Shown here: positions 24,135 to 32,917 of the stretch, one piece after another
Layout of the letters: every line of letters starts with the position of its first letter
Position numbering within the stretch: position 1 is the stretch's first letter
Assembly: GCF_900177295.1 (NCBI RefSeq)
Contig: NZ_FWZX01000001.1
Location: forward strand, 62,001 to 126,000
Direction of reading: 5' to 3'
Source: Tistlia consotensis USBA 355
Lineage (GTDB): Bacteria > Pseudomonadota > Alphaproteobacteria > Kiloniellales > DSM-21159
Length of the DNA stretch: 64,000 nucleotides
Program-made: the position numbers and the translations under genes
Notes under the pieces: generated by a model
Told to the model about the DNA's origin: nothing
What the model saw: only the letters and a program-made list of their open reading frames with translations
Database searches by the model: none

Positions 24135-25700
24135 CTACTCCGCCGCCGCGGCCGGCGCGCGGCCGAAGTCCTCCGGGAAGAGGCGCAGGGCGGAGAGCAC
24201 CGGCATCGGGGTCAGGCCGCCCATGGCGCAGAGCGAGCCGTCGGCCATCAGCTCGCAGAGCTCCTCGACCAGGGCGAGGTTGCGGGCGAGGTCTCGGTCG
24301 CCGAGGATCCGCTCCAGGGCCTCCTTGCCGCGCACCGCGCCGATCCGGCAGGGCGTGCACTTGCCGCAGCTCTCGATCTCGCAGAACTCGAAGGCGAAGC
24401 GGGCCATGCGGGCCATGTCGACCGTGTCGTCGAAGACCACGATGCCGCCGTGGCCGAGCAGGCCGCCGGCCGCCGCGACACTCTCGTAGTCCATCGCCGT
24501 GTCGAGCTGGGCCGCGCCGACGTAGGCGCCGAGCGGGCCGCCGAGCTGGGCCGCACGGAACGGCCGGCCACTCGCCGTGCCGCCGCCGAAGTCCTCGATC
24601 AGCGCACGCAGGCTGACGCCGAAGGCCTTCTCGACCAGGCCGCCGCGCCGGACGTTGCCGGCCAGCTGGAAGGCCTGGGTGCCGCGCGAGCGGCCCTGGC
24701 CGAAGTCGCGGTAGAAGGCGGCGCCCCGCGCCAGGATGGTCGGCACGGCGGCCAGGGTCAGCACGTTGTTGACCAGGGTCGGCCTGCCGAACAGGCCGGC
24801 GACGGCCGGGATCGGTGGCTTGGCGCGCACCGTGCCGCGCCGCCCCTCCAGGCTCTCCAGCATGGCCGACTCCTCGCCACAGATGTAGGCGCCGGCGCCG
24901 CGGCGGACCTCCAGGCGGAAGGTCCGGCCCGAGCCGCCGAGGTCGTCGCCCAGCCAGCCGGCCTGCTCCATCACGCAGATCGCCCGCTTCAGGACCTCGA
25001 TCGCCCGCGGGTACTCGGAGCGCAGGTAGACGAAGCCCTGCCCGGCGCCGGTCGCAAGGCCGGCGATGGCCAGGCCCTCGATCAGCAGGAAGGGGTCGCC
25101 CTCGATCAGCAGGCGGTCGGCGAAGGTGCCGGAATCGCCCTCGTCGGCGTTGCAGCAGACGTACTTGGACCCGCCGTCGGGGCCCGCCGGCTGCTCCAGC
25201 ACGGTGCGCCACTTGATGCCGGCCGGGAAGCCGGCGCCGCCGCGGCCGCGCAGGCCGGAGTCGGTGACCGCGTCGACGATCTCCGCCGGGGTCAGCGCCA
25301 GGGCACGGCGCAGCCCGGCCAGGCCGCCCTGAGCCTCGTAGCCGGCGAGATCGAGGGGCTCGATGACGCCGACGCGCGCGAAGGTCAGGCGCTCCTGGTC
25401 CTTCAGGTAGGGAATCTCCTCGGTCGGGCCCTGGCAGAGCGGATGGCCGGCGCCCTCCAGCAGGCCGCGGTCGAGCAGGCCCGGCACGTCGTCCGCCGCG
25501 ACCGGGCCGTAGGCGATCCGGCCGGCCGGGGTCTCGACCTCGAGCAGCGGCTCCAGCCAGAACAGGCCGCGCGAGCCGTTGCGCCGCAGCCGGAGCTCGA
25601 GGCCGCGCGACGCCGCCTCGTTGAGCAGCGCCGCCGCGACCGCGTCGGCACCGACCGAGGCCGCGGCGGAATCGCCGGGCAGCCAGAGCGTGACGGTCAT
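24135..25700 (-). CDS. fdsB: Formate dehydrogenase beta (NADH/FMN) subunit
   Basis: 521 residues, a NuoF-like subunit with an N-terminal thioredoxin-like extension of about 110 residues. FMN/NAD binding: SGLRGRGGAGFPAGIKW, NADEGDSGTFADR, and GAGAYICGEESAMLESLEG. The C-terminal [4Fe-4S] ligands are in ESCGKCTPCRIG and a later Cys in DGSLCAMGG. It passes electrons from the alpha subunit to NAD. The ATG at 25700 overlaps the fdsG stop as ATGA. Confidence 0.93.
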   Translation of the reverse strand: MTVTLWLPGDSAAASVGADAVAAALLNEAASRGLELRLRRNGSRGLFWLEPLLEVETPAGRIAYGPVAADDVPGLLDRGLLEGAGHPLCQGPTEEIPYLKDQERLTFARVGVIEPLDLAGYEAQGGLAGLRRALALTPAEIVDAVTDSGLRGRGGAGFPAGIKWRTVLEQPAGPDGGSKYVCCNADEGDSGTFADRLLIEGDPFLLIEGLAIAGLATGAGQGFVYLRSEYPRAIEVLKRAICVMEQAGWLGDDLGGSGRTFRLEVRRGAGAYICGEESAMLESLEGRRGTVRAKPPIPAVAGLFGRPTLVNNVLTLAAVPTILARGAAFYRDFGQGRSRGTQAFQLAGNVRRGGLVEKAFGVSLRALIEDFGGGTASGRPFRAAQLGGPLGAYVGAAQLDTAMDYESVAAAGGLLGHGGIVVFDDTVDMARMARFAFEFCEIESCGKCTPCRIGAVRGKEALERILGDRDLARNLALVEELCELMADGSLCAMGGLTPMPVLSALRLFPEDFGRAPAAAAE

Positions 25701-26197
25701 CGCGCCTCCTCCTCGGCGAACGCCTCGGCGACCAGGCGCTCCAGCCGATCCGCGCCGAGCCGGCCGTGCAGGCGCCCGTTGACCGTGCCGGCCGGTCCCA
25801 GAGCGCAGTTGCCGAGGCAGTAGACCGCCTCGAGCGTGACGCCGTCGGCCGCGGTCTCGCCGAGCGCGGCGCCGCGCTGCTCCAGAGCCTCGTCGATCAG
25901 GGCGAGCGCGCCACGGGCCTGGCAGGCCTCGGCGCGGCACAGCCGCACGACGACGGGCCCGGCCGGCGCCCGCCGGAAGTCGTGATAGAAGCTGGCGACG
26001 CCGTGGACCTCGGCGCGACCCAGGTTGAGCGCTTCGGCGATCACCGGCAGCGCCGCCTCGGGGACGTGCCCGGCCAGCTCCTGCAGGTCGTGGAGGATCT
26101 CGATCAGCCGCTCCGGCGCGTCGCCGTGGCGGGCGCAGAGCGCCCGCAGCACCGCCGTGTCAAGGGAATCCGCTGGTGTCGCGCCGTCGGCCTGCAT
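25697..26197 (-). CDS. fdsG: Formate dehydrogenase gamma (NuoE-like [2Fe-2S]) subunit
   Basis: 166 residues, NuoE-like. A helical front (LIEILHDLQELAGHVPEAAL, HGVASFYHDF) is followed by a thioredoxin-fold [2Fe-2S] domain with ligands in CRAEACQ and in YCLGNC. I used the ATG at 26197. It is the first structural gene of the fds operon, and the LysR gene lies 129 bases upstream on the same strand. Overlaps fdsB by four bases. Confidence 0.92.
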   Translation of the reverse strand: MQADGATPADSLDTAVLRALCARHGDAPERLIEILHDLQELAGHVPEAALPVIAEALNLGRAEVHGVASFYHDFRRAPAGPVVVRLCRAEACQARGALALIDEALEQRGAALGETAADGVTLEAVYCLGNCALGPAGTVNGRLHGRLGADRLERLVAEAFAEEEAR

Positions 26198-26326
26198 CGC
26201 CTCGCTCCGCCCCTGCCAAGCGGGCGCAGGGTCGGACAAAGCGGCAAGCCGCTGCCAATCGATTCTCCCTATGCGCCGATTGGGCCGCCTTATGCCTTGG
26301 GTCAACTCGTCGGGCTCCCTGAATGG
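26198..26326 (-). promoter_or_regulatory. fds operon leader with inverted repeat
   Basis: The gap between the LysR gene and fdsG contains CCAATCG (26255-26261) and CGATTGG (26277-26283), perfect 7-base arms 15 bases apart. It is a candidate operator for the operon, perhaps for the adjacent LysR protein. The spacing is not the usual LysR geometry, so this is tentative. Confidence 0.3.
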
Positions 26327-27232
26327 CTACAGCCGCGCCGTCAGCTCGCCGGGCAGGCGGTAGGCGGTGGCGGCCTCGAGCAGCGCCTCGACGACCAGCG
26401 GCAGCGGATCGCGGTCGAGGGTGACCAGGCCGACGGTGTGCTCGACCGTCGGCTCGACCAGCGGGATCGCGCGGATGCCGTCGTCGCCGATCATGCCGAC
26501 GAAGAGCTCCGGCAGCACGCTGGCCAAGCCGCCGACCCGGACGTAGGCGCAGAGGTTCATGATCGAGCTGCTCTCGACCTCGGGGGTCGGCCGGCAGTCG
26601 GCGCGCAGGAAGGCGGCGTCGACGATGCGCCGGTTCTGCATGTTCGGCGTCAGGGCGCAGAGCGGGTGCTCGGCGGCCTCCGACCAGGAGACCCGCCTGC
26701 GCTCGGCCAGCGGATGGTCGAGGCGCACGAACAGCCGGTAGCGCTCGCGGTAGAGCGGGCGGACGACCGCCCGGTCGATCGGCTCGTTGTCCAGATAGGT
26801 GACGCCGGCGTCGATCGAGAACTCCTCGAGCTGCTGGCGGATCTCCTCGGAGCTCATCGAGGCGACGGAGAAGCCGAGGCCGGGGAAGCGGCCGTGCACC
26901 ACGCCGGTCAGCGGCGGCAGGGTCGGCAGCGCCGAGGGGATGACGCCGAGCGCGACCCGGCCGCTCGGCGCGCCGCGGGTCAGGGCCAGCTCGTCCTTCA
27001 GGTTGTCGCAGTTCTCCAGGATCTTGAGCGCCCAGCCGAGCACCCGCTTGCCCTCGGGCGTCAGGTCGTGGAAGCGCTGGCCGCGCTCGACCACCGGCAC
27101 GCCGAGCTCCTGCTCGAGCTGGCGGATCCGCCCGGAGAGGGTCGGCTGGGTGACGTTGCAGGCCGCGGCCGCGCGCGTGAAGTGTCGCTCCCGCGCCAGG
27201 GCGGCGAGGTACTGCAACTGCCGGATATCCAT
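26327..27232 (-). CDS. LysR-family regulator, probable fds regulator
   Basis: 301 residues. DNA-binding domain MDIRQLQYLAALARERHFTR with ACNVTQPTLSGRIRQLEQ, then an OxyR/FdsR-like co-inducer domain (GRVALGVIPSALPTLPPL; MQNRRIVDAAFLR). It sits directly upstream of fdsG on the same strand, and LysR genes next to fds operons are usually their regulators. So formate-responsive control is likely, but that is inference. No strong ribosome site precedes the ATG at 27232. Confidence 0.85.
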   Translation of the reverse strand: MDIRQLQYLAALARERHFTRAAAACNVTQPTLSGRIRQLEQELGVPVVERGQRFHDLTPEGKRVLGWALKILENCDNLKDELALTRGAPSGRVALGVIPSALPTLPPLTGVVHGRFPGLGFSVASMSSEEIRQQLEEFSIDAGVTYLDNEPIDRAVVRPLYRERYRLFVRLDHPLAERRRVSWSEAAEHPLCALTPNMQNRRIVDAAFLRADCRPTPEVESSSIMNLCAYVRVGGLASVLPELFVGMIGDDGIRAIPLVEPTVEHTVGLVTLDRDPLPLVVEALLEAATAYRLPGELTARL

Positions 27233-27332
27233 CTGGGCGTGATTCGCTGCGTTGTCGAAAGGAACGCAGAAAAATGCACAAGAATGCAGGGTCGCGCCAG
27301 ACGCCCAGGCGCCACTGGCTGTCCTCCAAGCG

Positions 27333-28571
27333 TCACTCGGCGCCGGACGCCCCGGAGATCGGCTCGGCGAGCCGGGGCCCGCGGCCGTGCAGCAGCAGCA
27401 GGTAGGCCGCGATCGCCAGCAGGATCGAGAGCGCCATGGTGCCGGTCATCGCGACCGCCGAGCTGAAGGGCCCGATCAGCGCGGTCAGCAGGGCGCTGGC
27501 AGCCGCGCCCATGAGCATCTGCAGGGAGCGGATCACGCCGGAGGCGGCGCCGGCCATGTGCGGCAGCGGGTGGATCGCGGCATGGTTCATGCTGGGCGCC
27601 GAGAGGCCGAAGGCGAAGATCATGCCGAACACGCAGGGGATGATCGTCGCGACCCTGACCCAGCCGGCCAGGGCGGCGGCGAAGGCGGCGCCGATGCAGA
27701 GCCCGGTGCCGGCCAGGCAGAACGCGACCAGGCGGCCGGCCGGCATCTCCAGGCGGCTGAGCCTGGCCGAGAGCAGCGAGCCCATGATCAGCCCCGCCGA
27801 GGTCAGGGCGAAGATCGCCGAGAACCAGAACTTCGAGATGCCCAGGTCCTCGAGCAGCAGGGTCGGCGAGCCGGAGACATAGGCGAAGAGCGCCGCAAAG
27901 CCGAAGGCGAAGCAAAGCGCGTAGCCGAGGAACTCCCGGGTGCCGAGCACCGTCGCGTAGTTGCGGACCAGCCTCGCCGCATGCAGCGGCTGGCGCCGCT
28001 CGCGCGGCAGGGTCTCGGCGAACAGCAGGCCGACGACCAGGGCCATCACGGCGCCCCAGGCGCCCTGGGCGAGATAGATCGCGCGCCAGTCGGCGACGCT
28101 CAGCACCAGGCTGCCGAGCGCCGGGGCGATCAGCGGCGCGACGCCGATCATGGCGGTGACCTGGGACAGCCGCTGGCGGGCGGTCGCCCCCTCGAAGACG
28201 TCGCGCACGATGGCCAGCGGCAGCACGACGCCCATGCCGGCCGCAGTGCCCTGCAGGAAGCGGCCGAGCAGCAGGGTCAGGAAGGAGGGCGCCGCGGCGC
28301 AGACCAGCGAGGCCAGCGCGAAGGCGCTCAGCGCGCCGAGCAGCGACGGCCGGCGGCCGAAGCGGTCGGCCAGCGGGCCACCGATCAGCGGCGAGATCAG
28401 GAAGCCGGCGACGAAGAGGCTGAGCGTCAGGGCGCCCTGGCCGGAGGGCTCGCCGAAGCTCGCCTCGATGCCCGGCACCGCCGGCAGGTTCATGTCGATC
28501 GAGATCGGCGGCAGCGCCGACAGCGAGGCCAGGAACGCGGTATAGCCGACGGAACTGGTTTTCAGCGCCAA
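27333..28571 (-). CDS. Bcr/CflA-type multidrug efflux transporter (major facilitator family)
   Basis: 412 residues with twelve predicted membrane helices. The Bcr/CflA subfamily pattern is seen in SIDMNLPAVPGIEASFG near the front, GGPLADRFGRRPSLLG (MFS loop 2-3 motif), LGRFLQGTAAGMGVVLPLAIVRD, and ADWRAIYLAQG. It probably exports drugs or small metabolites in exchange for protons. I chose the TTG at 28571 because AGGGGG lies six bases upstream and the first helix begins at once; no in-frame ATG fits. An almost perfect palindrome lies about 90 bases upstream. Confidence 0.85.
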   Translation of the reverse strand: MALKTSSVGYTAFLASLSALPPISIDMNLPAVPGIEASFGEPSGQGALTLSLFVAGFLISPLIGGPLADRFGRRPSLLGALSAFALASLVCAAAPSFLTLLLGRFLQGTAAGMGVVLPLAIVRDVFEGATARQRLSQVTAMIGVAPLIAPALGSLVLSVADWRAIYLAQGAWGAVMALVVGLLFAETLPRERRQPLHAARLVRNYATVLGTREFLGYALCFAFGFAALFAYVSGSPTLLLEDLGISKFWFSAIFALTSAGLIMGSLLSARLSRLEMPAGRLVAFCLAGTGLCIGAAFAAALAGWVRVATIIPCVFGMIFAFGLSAPSMNHAAIHPLPHMAGAASGVIRSLQMLMGAAASALLTALIGPFSSAVAMTGTMALSILLAIAAYLLLLHGRGPRLAEPISGASGAE

Positions 28572-28656
28572 ACGAATCCCCCTGCCACGCGACTCTCCCT
28601 GGCCGGCTGCCTGCTGCACGACGCCGGAGCGCCGCCCCGGCGACCCGCGGCCGGCA

Positions 28657-28679
28657 CTCATATTGCATCGCAACATGAG
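28657..28679. promoter_or_regulatory. Candidate operator upstream of the efflux gene
   Basis: CTCATATTGC (28657-28666) and GCAACATGAG (28670-28679) are 10-base arms with one mismatch around ATC. It lies in an A+T-rich patch about 90 bases upstream of the exporter start on the minus strand, a sensible place for a repressor site. Confidence 0.5.
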
Positions 28680-28762
28680 AGTAGCGCCGCGCCGGCCGAT
28701 TGCGACCTGCGGAACGGACATGGCAGCCGACAGGCGGCCATCCCAGCAGGGAGTTCGGTCGG

Positions 28763-28900
28763 TCAGTGGATGACGAAGTACCAGATCAGCACGACGCCGA
28801 CGCCGATGGTGCTGAGCGTCGTCGACCAGATCAGCGTGCGCCAGGCGGTCCTGCTGCGCTCGCCCTGGCGGGCCTCCTGGGTGTTCTTCTCGACCGTCAT
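28763..28900 (-). CDS. Small single-pass membrane protein
   Basis: 45 residues: a charged N-terminal half (MTVEKNTQEARQGERSRTAW) and one C-terminal transmembrane helix (LIWSTTLSTIGVGVVLIWYF) ending VIH. The ATG at 28900 has GGAAGG seven bases upstream, which supports a real gene. No family is recognised. It is the last minus-strand gene after the GntR gene, with about 100 bases between, and may be the tail of the amino-acid operon or independent. Confidence 0.6.
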   Translation of the reverse strand: MTVEKNTQEARQGERSRTAWRTLIWSTTLSTIGVGVVLIWYFVIH

Positions 28901-29003
28901 AGCCAAGCCTTCCGTCTGACAGCGGTGGGGGGCGCCGGCGGTCGCCCGGCGCCATCCCGTCGGCAAAGGCCCGCGCCCGGGAACGTTCCGCTGTCCCGGA
29001 GCC

Positions 29004-29669
29004 TCAGATGAACGAGAGGGTGCGCGCCAGACCCTGGCGCATGTGGCTCTCCAGGTGCGCCAGCATGGCCTCGAGGTCCTCGCCGCAGGCCAGCGCGACG
29101 TAGCGGTCGTGTGCCTCGCGCAGCGGCCCGGCGCGGCCGTGGGCGCGCTGGTGCAGCACGAAATAGAACTGCAGGTTCGGCCGGATGCGCTGCCAGGACT
29201 CGAGCAGCAGGCGGTGGCCGCTCAGCTCGTAGCACCAGGAATGCAGCTCCATCTCCAGGTCGATGGCCCGGTCGGGCTGGTCGCCGGCGGCGATCGCCGC
29301 GTCCAGGCGCGCGTTGCGGCGGCGCAGCTCGGCCAGCGCCTCCGGCGTGCGCTTCGGCCAGGCCTGGCGGAAGGCGAACTGCTCGAGCGCTGTGCGCAGG
29401 GAATAGAGCTCCTCCAGGTCGGCGCGGGTCACCGAGCGCACGAATAGGCCCTTGTAGGGCTCGCTGACCAGCAGGCCGCGCTCGACCAGCTCGCGGATCG
29501 CCTCGCGCAGCGGCGCGCGGCTGACGCCGAGCCTGCCGGCGAGCTCGGCCTCGGTCAGGCGGCTTCCGGGCGCGAGATCGCCGGACACGATCAGCTGGCG
29601 CAGGCGCTGGGCGATCTGGCCGCGCCGGGTGCGGTCCTCGATCGGCTTCAGGGCCGCGAGGTCGGTCAT
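29004..29669 (-). CDS. GntR-family regulator (FadR/FCD type)
   Basis: 221 residues. The N-terminal winged helix reads IAQRLRQLIVSGDLAPGSRL with LAGRLGVSRAPLREAIREL, and the C-terminal FCD domain shows LYSLRTALEQFAFRQAW. FCD metal-site His residues are at MELHSW, AHDRY and ESHMRQG. Its ATG overlaps the aminotransferase stop (ATGA), so it belongs to the amino-acid operon. The 18-base palindrome at 33723-33740, upstream of the first gene of that operon, has the TTGTCGACAA core typical of FCD regulators. Autoregulation is therefore likely. Confidence 0.87.
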   Translation of the reverse strand: MTDLAALKPIEDRTRRGQIAQRLRQLIVSGDLAPGSRLTEAELAGRLGVSRAPLREAIRELVERGLLVSEPYKGLFVRSVTRADLEELYSLRTALEQFAFRQAWPKRTPEALAELRRRNARLDAAIAAGDQPDRAIDLEMELHSWCYELSGHRLLLESWQRIRPNLQFYFVLHQRAHGRAGPLREAHDRYVALACGEDLEAMLAHLESHMRQGLARTLSFI

Positions 29670-30595
29670 GCCGCCGGCCTTTCGATCAGCGCCTTGTAGA
29701 GCGCGCGGATGCGCCGGGTCACCGGCCCGGCCCCGCCCTCCCCGATCCGGCGGCCGTCGATCTCGACGACCGGCGTCTGGGCGCCGAAGGTGCCGGTGAT
29801 GAAGGCCTCCTCGGCGCCGTAGGCGTCGACCAGCGAGAAGTTGCGCTCGAACACCGGGATCGCGTTCTCGCGGCACAGCCGGATGACCTTGCCGCGGGTG
29901 ATGCCGTTGAGGCAGTAGTCGCCGGTCGAGGTCCAGACCTCGCCCTTGCGCACGACGAAGAAGTTGCAGGAGTTGGTCGTGTTGACGAAGCCGTGGGGGT
30001 CGAGCATCAGCGCCTCGTCGTAGCCCGCCTTCTGGGCATGGATGCCGGCCAGGATGCAGTTCAGCTTGGAGTGCGAGTTGAGCTTGGGGTCCTGGCTGAT
30101 CGGCAGGCCGCGGACGATCGGCACGGTGAACAGGCGGATGCCGCGCCGGAAGGTCTCTTCCGAGGGCGTCGAGTGCTCCATGATGATGACCACCGTCGGC
30201 CCGCTCCGCGACAGGCGCGGGTCCTGGAAGGGCTTGGCCTTGACGCCGCGGGTCACCATCAGGCGGGCATGGACGTTGGTGGTCATGCCGTTGGCCGCCG
30301 CGGTCGCGTCGAGCGCCGCGACGACGCCGGCGCGGTCGAGGCCGATGTCGAGGTCGATCGCCTTGGCGGCCTCGAACAGCCGGTCCAGGTGCTCCTCCAG
30401 GAAGGCCCAGCGGCCGTCGTAGAGGCGCAGGCCCTCCCAGACGCCGTCGCCGAGCAGGAAGCCGGAATCGTAGACCGAGACCTTGGCCTCGGCCCGCGGC
30501 ACGATCGCGCCGTCGAGGTAGATCCGGATGTCCTCGTTGCGCGGATCGGCCTCGGCGTCGTGGGTGGAGAGGTGGCTGGACGCGCTCTCGGCCAT
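29666..30595 (-). CDS. Class IV PLP aminotransferase (branched-chain/D-amino-acid type)
   Basis: 309 residues of fold-type IV. IRIYLDGAIVPRAEAKVSVYD and GDGVWEGLRLYDG are typical of the front. The PLP lysine is the Lys in NSHSKLNCILA. DEALMLDPHGFVNTTNSCNF gives the conserved glutamate/asparagine region, and FITGTFGAQTPV the C-terminal phosphate loop. BCAT and D-amino-acid transaminase are both possible. It is two bases downstream of an amino-acid ABC ATPase gene and overlaps the GntR gene, so it probably starts catabolism of the imported amino acid. Confidence 0.85.
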   Translation of the reverse strand: MAESASSHLSTHDAEADPRNEDIRIYLDGAIVPRAEAKVSVYDSGFLLGDGVWEGLRLYDGRWAFLEEHLDRLFEAAKAIDLDIGLDRAGVVAALDATAAANGMTTNVHARLMVTRGVKAKPFQDPRLSRSGPTVVIIMEHSTPSEETFRRGIRLFTVPIVRGLPISQDPKLNSHSKLNCILAGIHAQKAGYDEALMLDPHGFVNTTNSCNFFVVRKGEVWTSTGDYCLNGITRGKVIRLCRENAIPVFERNFSLVDAYGAEEAFITGTFGAQTPVVEIDGRRIGEGGAGPVTRRIRALYKALIERPAA

Positions 30596-30597
30596 GG

Positions 30598-31392
30598 TCA
30601 GAACTCCGCCTCCGGCAGGCGGAAGCTGGCGTGGCCGCGCAGGAACTCGCGGGTCCGCGCCTCGCGGGGGCGCACCAGCAGCTCGTCGGGCGGGCCCTCT
30701 TCGTGGATCCGCCCGTCGTGCAGGAACAGCACCTTGTCGGCGACCGCGTAGGCGAAGCCGAGCTCGTGCGTGACGATCAGCATGGTCATCCCTTCGTCAG
30801 ACAGGTCCTTCATGGTCTGCAGCACCTCGCCGACCAGCTCCGGGTCGAGCGCCGAGGTCGCCTCGTCGAACAGCATCAGGCGCGGCTCCATGGCCAGCGC
30901 CCGGGCGATCGCGACGCGCTGCTGCTGGCCGCCCGAGAGGTGCGAGGGGTAGGCATCCATCTTGTCGGCGAGGCCGACCTTGGCGAGGTAGCGCCCGGCG
31001 CGCTCGCGGCATTCGGCGCGCGGCAGGCGCAGCACGGTGCGCGGCCCCTCCATGACGTTCTCGCGCGCGGTCATGTGCGGGAAGAGGTTGAAGTGCTGGA
31101 AGACCATGCCGACGTGGGCGCGGATCGGGATCAGCTCGGCCTCGCGGTAGAGCACGGCGCCGTCGCGCTCCCGCCCGACCGCCGTGCCGTCGATGACGAC
31201 GCGACCGGCGCTCGGGATCTCCAGGAAGTTGACGCAGCGCAGCAGCGTCGACTTGCCCGAGCCCGAGGCGCCGAGCAGCACCACCGCCTCGCCCTTGGCG
31301 ACCGAGAGGTCGATGCCCTTCAGCACCTCGGTCGCACCGAAGGCCTTGCGCAGGCCCTCGATGCGCAGGACTTCGCCCCCCTGCTCGCTCAC
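30598..31392 (-). CDS. Polar amino-acid ABC transporter ATPase
   Basis: 264 residues, GlnQ/HisP-like. Walker A GASGSGKST, Q-loop in VGMVFQHFNLFPH, signature LSGGQQQRVAIARAL, Walker B LMLFDEATSALDPE and the H-loop in IVTHELGFA are intact. The start is a GTG at 31392 that overlaps the upstream permease stop as GTGA, with AGGAGGAG just before it. An insertion of about ten residues before the Q-loop (RERDGAVLYREAEL) is also seen in HisP-type proteins. Confidence 0.92.
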   Translation of the reverse strand: MSEQGGEVLRIEGLRKAFGATEVLKGIDLSVAKGEAVVLLGASGSGKSTLLRCVNFLEIPSAGRVVIDGTAVGRERDGAVLYREAELIPIRAHVGMVFQHFNLFPHMTARENVMEGPRTVLRLPRAECRERAGRYLAKVGLADKMDAYPSHLSGGQQQRVAIARALAMEPRLMLFDEATSALDPELVGEVLQTMKDLSDEGMTMLIVTHELGFAYAVADKVLFLHDGRIHEEGPPDELLVRPREARTREFLRGHASFRLPEAEF

Positions 31393-32054
31393 TCGCTCCT
31401 CCTCAGGCGGCGCTCGACCTGCTGCATGGCCAGGGCGAGCGGATAGATCAGCGCGAAGAAGATCAGCGCGACCACGGTGTAGGTCTCGATCGGATTGAAG
31501 TTGTAGGTCGAGATCGTCTTGGCCTGGTGCATCAGCTCGCCGTAGGCGATGACCGAGGCCAGCGAGGTCATCTTCATCAGCTCGACCGCGCGGTTCATGA
31601 AGGCCGGGACCATGCGCTTGACCGCCTGGGGCAGGATGATCCGGGTGAGCTGCTGGCCGTAGGTCATGCCCAGCGCCCTGGCCGCCTCCCACTGGCCGCG
31701 GCCGAGCGACTGGATGCCGCCGCGGTAGATCTCCGCGGCGAAGGCCGTGGTGTTGAGGCTGAGCCCCAGGGTCGCGGCGAGGAAGGGGTCGATGTCGATG
31801 GGCACCAGGATCGGGAAGGCGAAGTAGAACCAGATGATCTGGACCAGGGCCGGGGTGTTGCGGAAGACCTCGACGAAGGCGCTGGCCGGCCAGTTGACCC
31901 AGCGGTTGCGCGAATAGCGCGCCGCACCGACGAAGGCGCCGGCCGTGAGGCCGAGGACGAGGCAGAGCACGCCGAGCTCGACCGTGTGCAGCAGGCCGAT
32001 CAGCAGCAGCTTGCGGCTCGCGATGACGCTGGTGAAGTCCCAGACGTGATCCAT
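31389..32054 (-). CDS. Polar amino-acid ABC transporter permease (HisM/GlnP family), second permease
   Basis: 221 residues with about five membrane helices. FRNTPALVQIIWFYFAF and the EAA loop (AARALGMTYGQQLTRIILPQ) define the amino-acid permease family. Its partner permease ends ten bases upstream and the ATPase gene overlaps its stop. The two permeases should form the membrane channel. Confidence 0.9.
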   Translation of the reverse strand: MDHVWDFTSVIASRKLLLIGLLHTVELGVLCLVLGLTAGAFVGAARYSRNRWVNWPASAFVEVFRNTPALVQIIWFYFAFPILVPIDIDPFLAATLGLSLNTTAFAAEIYRGGIQSLGRGQWEAARALGMTYGQQLTRIILPQAVKRMVPAFMNRAVELMKMTSLASVIAYGELMHQAKTISTYNFNPIETYTVVALIFFALIYPLALAMQQVERRLRRSE

Positions 32055-32064
32055 CCGGCCCCCC

Positions 32065-32745
32065 CTAGTGCGCCGTCGTCTCGCCGCTGCGGGCGAGCCG
32101 CCGCTCCAGGCCGCGCACCGAGAGCGACAGCGGGAACAGCACGACGAAGTAGAGGACCGCGGCGACGGTGAAGACCTCGAGCGGCCGGTAGGTCCGCTGG
32201 GCGATGTTGTTGGCCTGGTACAGCAGGTCGGCATAGGAGACCGTGGCGACCAGGGTCGTGGTCTTCATCAGCTCGATGACGCGTTCCAGGAAAGCCGGGA
32301 TCATGCGCTTGACCGCCTGGGGCAGCACGACCCGGCGCAGCGCCTGGCCACGCGCCATGCCGATCGCCTTGGCGGCCTCCCACTGGCCCCTCTCGATCGA
32401 GACGATGCCGCCGCGGAAGACCTCGGCGAAGAAGGCCGAGGACTGGATCGAGAAGGTCAGCACCGAGGCCCGGAAGGGATCGATCTCGATGCCGGTGAGC
32501 AGCGGCAGGGCGAAGAAGAACCAGAACAGCTGGACGATCGGCGGCGTCGAGCGGAAGAACTCGACGACCAGGCCGACCGGCGCCCTGAGCCAGCGCCGCG
32601 GCGACAGCCGGCCGAGCGCCAGGGCGAGGCCGAGCGGCAGGCCGAAGGCCAGCGCCAGCCCGGTCACCTTGAGCGTGTTGGCCAGGCCGAGCAGCAGCAG
32701 GTCGGCGTTGCGCAGGACGATCCCGAAGTCCCACTCGTAGCCCAT
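32065..32745 (-). CDS. Polar amino-acid ABC transporter permease (HisQ/GlnP family), first permease
   Basis: 226 residues with about five membrane helices. FFRSTPPIVQLFWFFFALP and the EAA loop (AAKAIGMARGQALRRVVLPQ) are conserved. A 285-base gap with a family B repeat separates it from the binding-protein gene upstream, so expression of permeases and binding protein may differ. Confidence 0.9.
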   Translation of the reverse strand: MGYEWDFGIVLRNADLLLLGLANTLKVTGLALAFGLPLGLALALGRLSPRRWLRAPVGLVVEFFRSTPPIVQLFWFFFALPLLTGIEIDPFRASVLTFSIQSSAFFAEVFRGGIVSIERGQWEAAKAIGMARGQALRRVVLPQAVKRMIPAFLERVIELMKTTTLVATVSYADLLYQANNIAQRTYRPLEVFTVAAVLYFVVLFPLSLSVRGLERRLARSGETTAH

Positions 32746-32807
32746 TCAGGTCCCTCCGAGGCTGCACTGCGCGGCCGGGGTCCGCGCCGCGGCTTTCTCC
32801 TCCCGCT

Positions 32808-32917
32808 CGTCATCCTCGCGAAAGCGAGGATCCAGAAGACGATGCCGTGGGCACGAACCACCGACGGCCCGAGCAGGCGACGCTTTCCTCTGGATCCTCG
32901 CTTTCGCGAGGATGACG
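32808..32917. repeat. Palindromic intergenic repeat, family B, copy 1 (110 bases)
   Basis: Both ends are hairpins (CCTCGC-GAAA-GCGAGG at the left, CCTCGC-TTTC-GCGAGG at the right) that are also complementary to one another over the outer 28 or so bases. The middle holds GCCGTGGGCACGAACC. It matches the copy at 46443-46551 and resembles the CGTCATCCCCGCGAAAGCGGGGATCC-like elements found in many proteobacteria. Confidence 0.85.
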
